From positions 1 through 14,921 of the forward strand of contig DATEXQ010000060.1 in assembly GCA_035256745.1 (NCBI GenBank): a DNA stretch of 14,921 nucleotides, given 5' to 3'. This DNA comes from DATEXQ01 sp035256745. Lineage in GTDB: Bacteria; Patescibacteriota; Microgenomatia; UBA8517. Below the pieces are notes generated by a model. It ran no database searches, had not been told where the DNA came from, and was given only the letters and a program-made list of their open reading frames with translations. The position numbers and the translations under genes are program-made. Of this stretch, positions 3,905 through 12,948 are shown piece after piece (positions within the stretch are counted from its first letter, which is position 1; each line of letters opens with the position of its first letter).

Positions 3905-6883
3905 ATGCTAAAATTGGACGCAGTGAAAGATAACGATTCAAAAAAGAAACTAAATAAAGAACAACTTACGGCGGTTAAACATCAGAAAGGACCGCTATTG
4001 ATTATTGCCGGAGCAGGGACGGGTAAAACCACGGTTGTTACAGAAAGGATAAAATACTTGATAACTTCGGCTAATGTTAAACCTTCTGAAATTTTAGCCT
4101 TAACATTTACGGAAAAAGCAGCCAAGGAAATGCAGGATAGAGTTTATGAAGCTCTCCCTTATGGTTATTCGGATATGTGGATTTCAACATTCCACTCTTT
4201 TTGCGATAGGATTTTACGGTTGGAAGCACTTCATATCGGACTTGACCCCAAATATAAGCTAATGTCAGAGGCAGAGTGTGTTCAGATTGTAAGAAATAAT
4301 TTATTTAAATTTAATCTCAAGTATTTTAGACCCATGGGTAATCCGACAAAATTTGTGGCAGGGATGCTTCAACACTTCAGCAGATTGCAGGACGAAGATA
4401 CCTCACCCAATGAATATATACACTGGGTTAGAAAACAAAAAGAAAAAAATAAAAAACTAAGCGAGGAAGCAAGAATCGAATTAGAAAAATGGGAAGAATT
4501 GTCTGGGGCTTACAAAACCTACAACGAAATAAAAATAAAAGAGGCTTTGATGGATTTTGGCGACCTGATAGTTAAAACTTTAGAACTTTTTAAGGCAAGA
4601 AAAAATATTTTAAAAATTTACCGGGATAAATTTAAGTATATCTTGGTTGATGAATTTCAAGATACTAATTTTGTTCAAAACGAATTGGCAATCATTCTTT
4701 CCGGTAAAAGTAAAAACATTACAGTTTGCGGAGACGATGACCAATCAATTTATAGGTTTAGGGGAGCAGCGGTAAGTAATATTATTCAGTTTAAGAAAAA
4801 TTTTCCCAGAGCGAAAGTTGTTGTTTTAACCAAGAATTACCGTTCAACACAAGAGATTCTGGATAAAGCTCATGATCTCATCAAATTCAACGATCCAGAT
4901 AGATTGGAAGCTGTTGAAAAAATAGACAAGAAGTTAATTGCCAGTTCGAAAGGTAAGACGAAAGGTGACAAAATCGAATTTATCCATAGAGACAGAGTGG
5001 AAAACGAAGCGGACGAGGTAGCAAAAAAAATTAAAGAGATTGTAAAACAAAATAAATATGATTTTAATGATTTCGCGATTTTGGTAAGAGCCAATAATCA
5101 TGCAGAACCTTTTGGAAGGGCAATGTCCAGACTAGGTATTCCCTATCAGTTTCTGGGTCCGGGAAGGCTTTTTAAACAAGCTGAAATAATAGATTTAATT
5201 TCTTATTTAAAAGTTTTATATAATTTTGACGACTCTGTTTCTTTCTATAGACTTTTATCTATTGATTATTTTGATATTTCAGCTAGGGATTTGGCAGCAA
5301 TAGGAAATTACGCCAGAAGATTTAATTTAACTTTTTATGAGACCTGTAGAAAAGTAGATGATATATTTATTGGGTTAAAAACAAAAGAAAAAATAAAAAA
5401 AATACTGGATATAATCGATAAGCACATAAGGCTTGCTAAAAAAGAAACCGCAGGACAAATACTTTATTACTTTCTGCGGGATTCGGGATTGATGCAAAAA
5501 TTGATTAACCCAGATTCCTCTGAAGCACAAAAAAAAGCGGCAAATATTTCCAAGTTTTTTGACAGGTTAAAAACTTATGAGGTTGACCATGAAGATGCAA
5601 CAGTTTCTGCTGTTGTTGATTGGATTGAACTTTCTAGCGAATTGGGGGAATCTCCTTTAGCAGCAGACACTGATTGGACAGAGGTTAATGCTGTAAATAT
5701 TTTAACAGCACATTCTTCTAAAGGATTGGAATTTCCAGTTGTATTTTTAGTGAATTTGGTCAGTAACCGCTTTCCCACAGTAGAAAGAAGAGAGCAGATT
5801 CCAATTCCCGATAAGTTCATTAAAGAAGTTTTACCATTAGGAGATTATCACTTGGAAGAAGAAAGGAGACTTTTTTATGTAGGGATGACAAGGGCAAAAG
5901 ATTTACTTTTTTTTACGGCAGCTGACTACTATGGCGAAGGAAAAAGGGAAAAAAGACTTTCCCCCTTTATTTTTGAAGCTCTGGGAGACGAAGTGCTTTC
6001 AAGCGAACAATTAACTATTAAAAGTAAACAATTAAGTTTCTTGGATTATAAACCCCAAAGAAGTGGGATATTGCCAACTGTTCCAACTACCGGATATAAG
6101 CCTTCTATTCATATAGATTATCTTTCCTATTCACAAATAGAAACCTTTAGAATATGTCCTCTACATTACAAATTAAAATATATCTATAAAATTCCAACAC
6201 TACCGTCAGCTCCTCTAAGTTTCGGAACTTCAATCCACACTGCTTTGAGAGACTTCTACCGTTTAATTAAAATTGACGAAAAACCCAGCGTGAAGTTTCT
6301 TTTGTCTTTGCTGGAAAAAAATTGGATTAGAGAAGGATACAAAGATAAACACGAGGAAAAAAAGAATTATGGAAGAGGCAGAAAATACCTATCTGATTAT
6401 TTTCAAAAAAGTTTTGACAGGAAAGTCAATGTCAACAGTGTTGAGGAATCATTTACAATTTCTCTTTTATCGAAAAACAGTAACGATAAACCTCTAAAGA
6501 TAGGAGGGCGTATAGATAGAGTGGATATTCTTCCAAACGGGAAAATTGAGCTTATTGATTATAAAACCGGAGAAAAACTTCCAACCCAGAAAGAAATAGA
6601 TAAAAATAAAGATATCAGCAGACAATTAGCATTTTATGCTCTTGCTGCAGTGAATCTTCCTGAAACTCCTTTCAAGAAAAAACCGGAAGATGTAATTTTA
6701 AGTTTCTATTTTTTTGAAAAACAAACTAAGATTTCAACCGTACGGACGAAAGAACAACTTGAAGAAGCAAAAGAAGAGATATTTAAGGTAAGAAAAGAAA
6801 TTGAAGCATCAGATTTTAGATGTTCGGGTAATATGCTTTGTAGGAATTGTGAGTATAAGATGCTTTGTAATGTCGAGGAATAG
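3905..6883 (+). CDS. UvrD-like helicase fused to a RecB-type Fe-S nuclease (AddA/AdnB-like)
   Basis: 992 aa, expected to unwind and cut DNA ends during double-strand break processing. Helicase motifs seen: Q-motif near 17-22, Walker A GAGTGKTT (36-43), Ia LTFTEKAAKEM, II DEFQD (249-253), III GDDDQSIYRFRGA, IV NYRST, V TAHSSKGLEF (601-610), VI EEERRLFYVGMTRAK (651-665). The C-terminal PD-(D/E)xK nuclease has H778, GRIDR with D871, D885-Y-K887 and QLAFY (Q907), so its active site looks intact. C751 with C979-x2-C982-x5-C988 matches the 4Fe-4S cluster of AddB/AdnB-type nucleases. It is shorter than AddA (about 1200 aa), and no AddB-like partner is in the window. It ends 2 nt from the convergent Fem gene. 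The domain calls are firm; the exact family is not. Confidence 0.95.
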   Translation: MLKLDAVKDNDSKKKLNKEQLTAVKHQKGPLLIIAGAGTGKTTVVTERIKYLITSANVKPSEILALTFTEKAAKEMQDRVYEALPYGYSDMWISTFHSFCDRILRLEALHIGLDPKYKLMSEAECVQIVRNNLFKFNLKYFRPMGNPTKFVAGMLQHFSRLQDEDTSPNEYIHWVRKQKEKNKKLSEEARIELEKWEELSGAYKTYNEIKIKEALMDFGDLIVKTLELFKARKNILKIYRDKFKYILVDEFQDTNFVQNELAIILSGKSKNITVCGDDDQSIYRFRGAAVSNIIQFKKNFPRAKVVVLTKNYRSTQEILDKAHDLIKFNDPDRLEAVEKIDKKLIASSKGKTKGDKIEFIHRDRVENEADEVAKKIKEIVKQNKYDFNDFAILVRANNHAEPFGRAMSRLGIPYQFLGPGRLFKQAEIIDLISYLKVLYNFDDSVSFYRLLSIDYFDISARDLAAIGNYARRFNLTFYETCRKVDDIFIGLKTKEKIKKILDIIDKHIRLAKKETAGQILYYFLRDSGLMQKLINPDSSEAQKKAANISKFFDRLKTYEVDHEDATVSAVVDWIELSSELGESPLAADTDWTEVNAVNILTAHSSKGLEFPVVFLVNLVSNRFPTVERREQIPIPDKFIKEVLPLGDYHLEEERRLFYVGMTRAKDLLFFTAADYYGEGKREKRLSPFIFEALGDEVLSSEQLTIKSKQLSFLDYKPQRSGILPTVPTTGYKPSIHIDYLSYSQIETFRICPLHYKLKYIYKIPTLPSAPLSFGTSIHTALRDFYRLIKIDEKPSVKFLLSLLEKNWIREGYKDKHEEKKNYGRGRKYLSDYFQKSFDRKVNVNSVEESFTISLLSKNSNDKPLKIGGRIDRVDILPNGKIELIDYKTGEKLPTQKEIDKNKDISRQLAFYALAAVNLPETPFKKKPEDVILSFYFFEKQTKISTVRTKEQLEEAKEEIFKVRKEIEASDFRCSGNMLCRNCEYKMLCNVEE

Positions 6884-6885
6884 AA

Positions 6886-7773
6886 TTAGATTGAAAAAGG
6901 AATTTTAAATATAGAGAAACATCCTGGATATTTAATTTCAGAACCCCCAAAACTTTCTTTGAAATGCGTAAAACCCAGCCAACTTTTATTTGGAAAACGC
7001 TCGTCATAAATTCCTTCAAAATCAAAAATCTTTACACCCTTTTTCTTGGCCCACAAAATTCCTTCCCAGACAATTTTGTATTGTACCAATTGTTTTCTTC
7101 CTGCCCGATTGGTAAATGCCTGCCAGTAATAGCCAATATCTTTGGTTTTCAAGAAAATTGCCCCGGTATAAATTTGTTTGGGAGAATTAATACCCAAAAA
7201 CAGACAGTTTTTACCAAAGAACTTTTTAAGAGCGTATAAATGAGAAAGTGACGGAATATAACGTCTTGTTCCAGCGGCCTTTTTCCAATATTCTCTGAAT
7301 TTTCCTATATCCTTTAACTGGTAATTGGAAACTAAATTTTGAGAATTTCTTCTCAATGCATATCGGCAGTCTTTTTTTAAACCGTCAAATAATGTTTTCT
7401 CGCTTTTATTTAAATCAAGTTGGAGTGTTTTAGTAGGTAAATATGGTGATTTACTTAATTTAAAGCCGAGATTATATAATAAATTATGATAAGAAGTGCT
7501 GTTGCCTGTGGTTAATTTTTGATTATGACTAAAGGAAAAGGACTTGATATGGGTATTTAAATCAGGCTCCAAAATTATCTGAAAAGCTTTATTTTTTTTT
7601 ACTAACTTTTCAATATATTCAAAATCTATTATTTTTGGTCTTTGGATTTTGATTACAGAACCTATTAGGGGAAATCTTTTAATAAAATAATTAACACCTT
7701 TCTCTCTTTTTGCTATCCAGCCTGTTTTTGAAAGATATTTTGCGTATGTGAAGGTTTGTCTTATATCAATCAT
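6886..7773 (-). CDS. FemX/FemAB-like peptidoglycan ligase, second of a tandem pair
   Basis: 295 aa from ATG 7773. FemX-type enzymes have a double GNAT fold and transfer an amino acid from aminoacyl-tRNA to the peptidoglycan precursor stem peptide at the cytoplasmic membrane face. Seen: a first half with weak conservation, then LQLDLNKSEKTLFDGLKKDCRYALRR split across the domain junction (about 121-146), the family's usual L-L-S-x-x-E-L...R...R block, and the C-terminal signature GFTHFKESFGG. The ATG overlaps the stop codon of the upstream Fem gene as ATGA, implying translational coupling; a TTG two codons earlier (7779) is possible. It is clearly diverged from its neighbour, so it may add a different residue or a different position in the bridge. 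It could also act on another aminoacyl-tRNA acceptor. Confidence 0.85.
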   Translation of the reverse strand: MIDIRQTFTYAKYLSKTGWIAKREKGVNYFIKRFPLIGSVIKIQRPKIIDFEYIEKLVKKNKAFQIILEPDLNTHIKSFSFSHNQKLTTGNSTSYHNLLYNLGFKLSKSPYLPTKTLQLDLNKSEKTLFDGLKKDCRYALRRNSQNLVSNYQLKDIGKFREYWKKAAGTRRYIPSLSHLYALKKFFGKNCLFLGINSPKQIYTGAIFLKTKDIGYYWQAFTNRAGRKQLVQYKIVWEGILWAKKKGVKIFDFEGIYDERFPNKSWLGFTHFKESFGGSEIKYPGCFSIFKIPFSI

Positions 7774-8750
7774 CTCCAATAAGTGAGAATTTTTTTAAGC
7801 AAAAACCATCTGATATTTTCTGCAGATCTGTAAAGAAAATAAATTGTCTTATTTATCACTAGATCCCAAGTTCCTATAAACTCCACGACTTTAGGGTTAT
7901 AACCTTCCTTAAAACGAGTAAATCCCTTACCTGGTTCTTTTCCCCAAAGGTCGAAAGTTTTTAAACCAAAGGATTTTCCGAAGCGGATTGCCTCCCACAT
8001 CATTAAATTACTTGCCATTACGTTTTTGTATTTATCTGAAGATGCACCATATGGATAATAAAGAAAATCGTTCCATATAAAAACTATCCAAGCTGTTATT
8101 ATTTCTCCTTTGTATTTAGCAATTAAAAGCCTAGCGATTGGGGATTCAGAATTTTCTATCGGTAATTGATGAAGGTATTTCCACATCAGACGATGATATT
8201 TTTTTGTGTGTGCAAAAAATCCCTGGCGTTTTGAGGTTTCAAAGGTAAGCTCCAAATATTTTTCAAAAGCATTTGGGGAATTATTTTCTTTAACTACAAC
8301 TCCGTGTCTTTGGGCGACACGAATGTTATAGCGGGTTTTGGAAGAAAAACTTTTTAAGAGTTCTTCTTCTGATTTGGTTAAATCAATCCAGAAACTTTCT
8401 GGAGTAAAAAGTCTTCGTCCTTTAACACACCCGTTTATTTTTAGTAAATTAATCAATTTTTCAAATCGCGCAATATCATATGAATCTTTAACAAAGTTTG
8501 GTTCAAGTTTAATAAAAATTAAATTGTTTTTTCGACCATAAGCTTGAAGCTCTTGGAGCATTTCTTTAGTAGGGACTGGACCTTTTTCAAAAATTCCAAT
8601 TTTATAATTTAGAAAAGGAATTTTATGAAGTGTTATTTGGCCGAAATTAAATCTAACAACTTCATTTCCCCAAGCATTTCTAAATTCTCCCCAAATCCAA
8701 CTTTGAATGGGGTGGGTAGCAACAGTATCAATTTTTGATTTATTTAACAT
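7770..8750 (-). CDS. FemX/FemAB-like peptidoglycan ligase, first of a tandem pair
   Basis: 326 aa, close to the length of FemX (about 335). Role as for Fem enzymes: aminoacyl-tRNA-dependent addition to the stem peptide of lipid-linked precursor. Seen: N-terminal QSWIWGEFRNAWGNEVVRF, the family's opening that follows 'Q.x.W...'; SFWIDLTKSEEELLKSFSSK then RYNIRVAQRHGV at the junction of the two GNAT halves; LLIAKYKGEIITAWIVF and the closing FDLWGKEPGKGFTRFKEGY. The start codon lies inside the end of the helicase gene (11-bp overlap), and its stop overlaps the next Fem gene, so all three are probably one transcript. There is no Shine-Dalgarno site, which fits re-initiation after the upstream gene. 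Confidence 0.9.
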   Translation of the reverse strand: MLNKSKIDTVATHPIQSWIWGEFRNAWGNEVVRFNFGQITLHKIPFLNYKIGIFEKGPVPTKEMLQELQAYGRKNNLIFIKLEPNFVKDSYDIARFEKLINLLKINGCVKGRRLFTPESFWIDLTKSEEELLKSFSSKTRYNIRVAQRHGVVVKENNSPNAFEKYLELTFETSKRQGFFAHTKKYHRLMWKYLHQLPIENSESPIARLLIAKYKGEIITAWIVFIWNDFLYYPYGASSDKYKNVMASNLMMWEAIRFGKSFGLKTFDLWGKEPGKGFTRFKEGYNPKVVEFIGTWDLVINKTIYFLYRSAENIRWFLLKKILTYWR

Positions 8751-10644
8751 CTTTTTTCCCTAGATATTTTTCCACAATCCAATCAAATCCGCTATCGGGA
8801 TCAGATAGTTTTTCTTCCTTCTTAAATTTTAATTCATTTGCGCCTTGAATTAAATCTTCAGGAATATCTATAAGAAACCTCGAAGGTGGATTTGAAACAT
8901 TTTCACCAAAATAAAGTCTACGGGAAGCATAGGATAAATAAAGTTTATCTTTAGCCCTGGTAATTCCAACATATGCCAGTCGCCTTTCCTCTTCCAGCTG
9001 GGAAATATCCATTAAAGACCTTGAATGCGGGAAAAGACCCTCCTCCATTCCGACTATAAAAATAATCGGAAATTCCAATCCTTTTGCGGCATGGATTGTC
9101 ATAAGAATAATATTGTTTCTTTCCTGATTATAGTTAATTGAGTGAATTTTTTTGTCCGATGTTTGTTCTGCTTCAACCAAGGCAACATTTTCTAGGAAAT
9201 CATTGATATCAGGGAATTCGGTAGCAACAGAACGAAGCTCTTTTATATTTTCAAGACGCGTCATATTTTCTTCAGTTTCTTTTTGATATTTATCAAGATA
9301 ACCGGTTTCTTTTAATACAGAATCCAGAATATCAAGAGTTGTCAAATATTCCTTTGTAAAATCTTTTGCAAAATTTTCAAATTTTTGATACCTTCTCACA
9401 CCCATTTTCTGGATTCTTTTTCTTGAAACAACATCTTTGGGATTTGAAAGTAGCCTAAGATATGACAATACGTCCTTTATTTCGGTTCGGGAATAGAAAT
9501 GAACCCCCCCGACGATCGTATAGGGGATTCCTGCATGAAGAAACGCCTCCTCCAAAACTCTAGATTGGGCATTTGTTCTATAAAGAACTGCAATATTTTT
9601 ATAAGAATACTTATTAATACAATTTTGTGTAAGATTAAGAATTTCATTAACAACATATGATGCTTCGTCTAATCCTGATCTTGCCGAATAGAGATTTATC
9701 TTTTCTCCAATATCGTTTTGAGTCCACAGATTTAAAATAGGATGGGAAGTGTTTTTAGAGATAACCGAATTTGCAGCAGATAATATATTTTGGGTAGAAC
9801 GGTAGTTTTGCTCTAAATTTACAATTTTTATTTTTGGAAAATCCCGCATAAGATGATTTATGTTTCGATAGTCAGCCCCTCTCCACATATAAATACTTTG
9901 GCTGGCATCGCCCACGGCTGTAATATTACCCCTATTACCTACAAGCTGTTTGGTAAGTTTATATTGAATTTTATTTGTGTCCTGCCACTCATCAACCAAT
10001 ATATGTGTCAAACTATCTTGCCATTTACTTAAAACGTTTATGTCTTTATCGAATAAACTGACAGTTTTAAGAAGAAGATCGTCAAAATCCAAAGCCCCAA
10101 TTTTTTGTAGTAATTTTTCGTATTCCATATAAATTTTAAAAACTTTTTCTTGAAATTCACTTCTTATAAATTCTGCAAATTGACTGGGTGTAAGCATGTT
10201 GTTTTTAGCATCAGAAATTTGTGAAGCAATGACAGGTGGTTTATAGGAATCGACCGGAAGATTAAGATTGTCTAAAATTTCTTTGATTGCTTCTTTGGTA
10301 TCTTCATCGTCATATATAATGAAATCTTTTGGAATACCTAAAGCTTGACCGTCAATTCGTAATACCTTGGCACAAAAAGAATGAAACGTTCCGGCAAAAG
10401 AGGGTTTTTGACTAGTCAATTTAGCAACTCTTTCCTTCATTTCTCCAGCAGCTTTATTGGTAAAAGTAAGAAGCAGGATATTTTCCGGACGAACCTTTTT
10501 GGAATCGATAAGCCAAGCAGTTCTAAATGTAAGAACTCTGGTCTTTCCGCTTCCGGCACCAGCCAGAACAAGTAAATGTCCTCCTTCATAGGTTACAGCT
10601 TCCTTTTGAAATTTATTTAAATTTTTTAGTAAACTATCTGTCAT
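8740..10644 (-). CDS. pcrA: Short PcrA/UvrD-type superfamily 1A helicase
   Basis: 634 aa ATP-dependent 3'-5' DNA helicase, with roles in nucleotide excision repair, rolling-circle replication and removal of obstacles from forks. Seen: NKFQKEAV Q-motif region, Walker A AGAGSGKT (28-35), Ia LLTFTNKAAGEM (58-69), TFHSFC, motif II DEWQD (218-222), III GDASQSIYMWRGAD (245-258), IV EQNYRST, V TIHAAKGLEFP, VI EEERRLAYVGITRAKD. It is about 90 residues shorter than Geobacillus PcrA (724 aa): the polypeptide stops soon after motif VI, and the C-terminal Tudor-like RNA-polymerase contact domain is not evident. Motif III reads GDAS where GDDD is common. Gene symbol is by family; uvrD would be equally fair. 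It heads an operon with two Fem genes. Confidence 0.93.
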   Translation of the reverse strand: MTDSLLKNLNKFQKEAVTYEGGHLLVLAGAGSGKTRVLTFRTAWLIDSKKVRPENILLLTFTNKAAGEMKERVAKLTSQKPSFAGTFHSFCAKVLRIDGQALGIPKDFIIYDDEDTKEAIKEILDNLNLPVDSYKPPVIASQISDAKNNMLTPSQFAEFIRSEFQEKVFKIYMEYEKLLQKIGALDFDDLLLKTVSLFDKDINVLSKWQDSLTHILVDEWQDTNKIQYKLTKQLVGNRGNITAVGDASQSIYMWRGADYRNINHLMRDFPKIKIVNLEQNYRSTQNILSAANSVISKNTSHPILNLWTQNDIGEKINLYSARSGLDEASYVVNEILNLTQNCINKYSYKNIAVLYRTNAQSRVLEEAFLHAGIPYTIVGGVHFYSRTEIKDVLSYLRLLSNPKDVVSRKRIQKMGVRRYQKFENFAKDFTKEYLTTLDILDSVLKETGYLDKYQKETEENMTRLENIKELRSVATEFPDINDFLENVALVEAEQTSDKKIHSINYNQERNNIILMTIHAAKGLEFPIIFIVGMEEGLFPHSRSLMDISQLEEERRLAYVGITRAKDKLYLSYASRRLYFGENVSNPPSRFLIDIPEDLIQGANELKFKKEEKLSDPDSGFDWIVEKYLGKKDVK

Positions 10645-10715
10645 ATTAAAAGATTTTGAGCTAAACTAGTTCTTGCAATATATCCAAGTTATATATTAGT
10701 AGATAATTCTAGATT
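10645..10715. promoter_or_regulatory. Divergent intergenic region between the helicase operon and the LCP gene
   Basis: These 71 nt must hold both promoters. On the plus strand GATAAT (10702-10707) ends 8 nt before the LCP ATG, so that mRNA may be leaderless; no good -35 is in register. On the minus strand TATATT with a distant TTATCT at 18 nt is a weak candidate. A perfect 8-bp palindrome AACTAGTT lies at 10664-10671. No Shine-Dalgarno site precedes either start. Confidence 0.45.
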
Positions 10716-11825
10716 ATGGATGAGAAGTTGTTAAATTCAAAAAAATTAAGTAAAAAAGAAATAACGATATCAAGGCTAAAAAGAAGATTATTAAAACATG
10801 TCTGGTTGGTAAGAATAGGTCTATTTTTAGGAATAGTAATTGCTGGATGGCTTGTAATTGTAATTTTGAGTTTTTTTTCTTCTAAATTGGAGATTGCCAA
10901 TTATTCGAAAATTTTAACCAATTTTATTTTAACCCCAAAAAACCAGGTTAAATCTATTTCGGGAAGAACCAATATTTTGATTCTGGGAAAAAGCGGTCAA
11001 GGATATGACGCTCCAGATTTGACAGATACGATTATGTTTCTATCAGTACCTTACAGTAACTCCTCTATGGTATTGATTTCACTACCCAGGGATATCTGGA
11101 TACCAAGCCTTCGTGCCAAATTAAACAGCGCTTATTACTGGGGAAATCAAAAGGAAAAAGAAGGTGGGAAGATCCTAGCAAAATCCGTTGTGGAAGAAAT
11201 AATTGGTCAGCCTTTGCAGTATGCAATAGTAATAGATTTTTCAGGATTTAAAAACGTTATAGATGCAATAGGAGGAATAGAAGTTAATGTTAAAAATGAA
11301 TTTACAGATGAGAAGTATCCGATTGCGGGGAAAGAAAACGATAATTGTGGTGGAGATAAAGAATTTAAATGCCGGTATGAAACGGTGCACTTCAAAGCAG
11401 GTAGGCAATTTATGAACGGTGAAACAGCCTTAAAGTTCGTAAGAAGTAGGAATGCTCAAGGGGACGAGGGAACCGACCTGGCTCGGGCAACCAGGCAAGA
11501 ACTAGTATTACAGGCAATAAAAGAGAAAGTTTTAAGTACAAAAGTATTGCTTTCCCCCTCCAAAATTAAAGCTCTTATAAAATCTGTTAAACAGTTTGTT
11601 GAAAGCGATATTGATATTAATTCTGCCTCGGTTTTGGCAAGGAAAATTCTTCAGGCCAGAGAGAAATATGAGCCATATGTATTATCGGGAGAATTTTTGG
11701 ATAATCCCCCAATTTCGCCCAAATATGACAACTTGTATATTTTTATCCCAAAAGAAGGTAATTGGAATAAAGTTCATGAATGGATTTCACAATTGCTTAA
11801 TAACCGACCCATCCAAATTTATTAA
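10716..11825 (+). CDS. LytR-CpsA-Psr (LCP) family cell-envelope phosphotransferase
   Basis: 369 aa. LCP proteins are single-pass membrane proteins that transfer lipid-linked glycopolymers to peptidoglycan outside the membrane. Seen: a basic cytoplasmic N-terminus, one transmembrane helix (about 30-55), then the LCP domain: DLTDTIMFLSV (101-111), LISLPRDIWIP with R125 (120-130), KLNSAYYWG (135-143), IDFSGFKNVIDAIGGIEV (173-190), and FVRSRNAQGDEGTDLARATRQ broken across 241-261 with R243, R245 and the D254/R257 region. These are the residues that bind the polyprenyl phosphate in this family. C211 and C219 sit in a loop of the domain and could form a disulfide. It ends with a short C-terminal region of unknown role. 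Its last 29 bases overlap the convergent gene. Confidence 0.93.
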   Translation: MDEKLLNSKKLSKKEITISRLKRRLLKHVWLVRIGLFLGIVIAGWLVIVILSFFSSKLEIANYSKILTNFILTPKNQVKSISGRTNILILGKSGQGYDAPDLTDTIMFLSVPYSNSSMVLISLPRDIWIPSLRAKLNSAYYWGNQKEKEGGKILAKSVVEEIIGQPLQYAIVIDFSGFKNVIDAIGGIEVNVKNEFTDEKYPIAGKENDNCGGDKEFKCRYETVHFKAGRQFMNGETALKFVRSRNAQGDEGTDLARATRQELVLQAIKEKVLSTKVLLSPSKIKALIKSVKQFVESDIDINSASVLARKILQAREKYEPYVLSGEFLDNPPISPKYDNLYIFIPKEGNWNKVHEWISQLLNNRPIQIY

Positions 11826-12948
11826 TCCATAATACCCCCCACAAATTTACGATAACTCCCATTATAAGGAGTAGCCAATGGTGCCACTTCAGACCTGTTT
11901 TTGCTACTCCTTTTATTGTTAAAAGTATTAAAAAGGGATAGAAATCTACGGCAAATCGATAACCGAATTGTGCGAAGCCTGTTGTACCATGACTGAAAAT
12001 AACAATAGATATTAGAAAGATCGAAAGCCATGATAGTTGGACAAACCTTTCTTTAATTGAAGCGAATATGCAGTAAATAAATGCGGGTGATGTTATCCAA
12101 ATAGCTAAACCTGCCCAAGATGGTTGAACATATGGGAACTCCTTTTTAATAATAGGTAAAGCAAAAAAAATTACCTTTAAGTGACTGGGAATATAAGAAA
12201 TATTAAATAATCCTCTTGAAAACCACGGTTCGTTTAAAAGACCCGGAATAAGATAATAAGCTTTGTCCCAAGGAACACCAAACCGTAAATAATTATAGAG
12301 TGCATTAAAAATAACAAAAGGTGTAACACCAAGTATGAAATTTATATATTCATTTAACCTCTTTCCTCTAATTTGATAGAGGAAAAATGGAAGGGAGAGA
12401 ACTAACTGAATTCTTGATAAGTAAGCTGCGCCGAGAAAAATACCAATCAGTAAAGCCCTTTTCTTAAAGAGCGATTCATATATAGCTGCCGTAAGAAAAA
12501 AAGTTGCAGAAATCTGTCCTAAATACCAGGAGGATCCAACCGACGACAAGAACCAGATAATACTACCTAATCCAATAAGTATTCCAGACCAAAGGGAGAG
12601 ACTTTTGTCTTTTTTAATTTTCCAGGAGATTGCAAATGTTAAAATTACCAAACCAGCCCCCAACATATGGGCAATATATTGTTGAGGAAAATTTTTTCCG
12701 AACAAAAAAACAAAGGGTATTGATAATATTGCAGGCATAGGAGGATATACAACATAATATTTATTTAATCCTGTAGGAATTAGTTCATTTAACCATGGTG
12801 GATTTTCAGTCAGCCAGTAACGTCCATTGATAAATGCATCAGCAAGTCTTGTGAAGTAGTTATGGGGGGTATTTCCAGTTGAAGAAAGGAAATAGATTAG
12901 AAATACTAAACCAGCGATAATAATGTAATTAATTTTGCTCTTTGTCAT
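11797..12948 (-). CDS. GT-C-like multi-spanning membrane protein, putative lipid-sugar-dependent glycosyltransferase
   Basis: 383 aa, about nine or ten hydrophobic segments. The first extracytoplasmic loop reads RLADAFINGRYWL ... KYYVVYPPMPAIL, a pattern seen in GT39-like GT-C proteins, with D36 in the position usually assigned to catalysis; a late loop carries HGTTGFAQFGYRFAVDFYPF. Such enzymes move a sugar from a polyprenyl-phosphate donor to a target outside the membrane. The acceptor and sugar cannot be told from sequence. Its ATG lies in the end of the YfhO-like gene (20-bp overlap), so the two are likely co-translated. It shares its 3' end with the LCP gene on the other strand. Assignment to GT-C is by pattern; the precise family is uncertain. 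Confidence 0.75.
   Translation of the reverse strand: MTKSKINYIIIAGLVFLIYFLSSTGNTPHNYFTRLADAFINGRYWLTENPPWLNELIPTGLNKYYVVYPPMPAILSIPFVFLFGKNFPQQYIAHMLGAGLVILTFAISWKIKKDKSLSLWSGILIGLGSIIWFLSSVGSSWYLGQISATFFLTAAIYESLFKKRALLIGIFLGAAYLSRIQLVLSLPFFLYQIRGKRLNEYINFILGVTPFVIFNALYNYLRFGVPWDKAYYLIPGLLNEPWFSRGLFNISYIPSHLKVIFFALPIIKKEFPYVQPSWAGLAIWITSPAFIYCIFASIKERFVQLSWLSIFLISIVIFSHGTTGFAQFGYRFAVDFYPFLILLTIKGVAKTGLKWHHWLLLIMGVIVNLWGVLWINKFGWVGY

Noticed and set aside
10664..10671. AACTAGTT palindrome as a TrpR-type operator (contains ACTAGT)
   Set aside because: It lacks the second half of the E. coli operator pattern, and an 8-bp AT-rich palindrome in 71 nt is not strong evidence.
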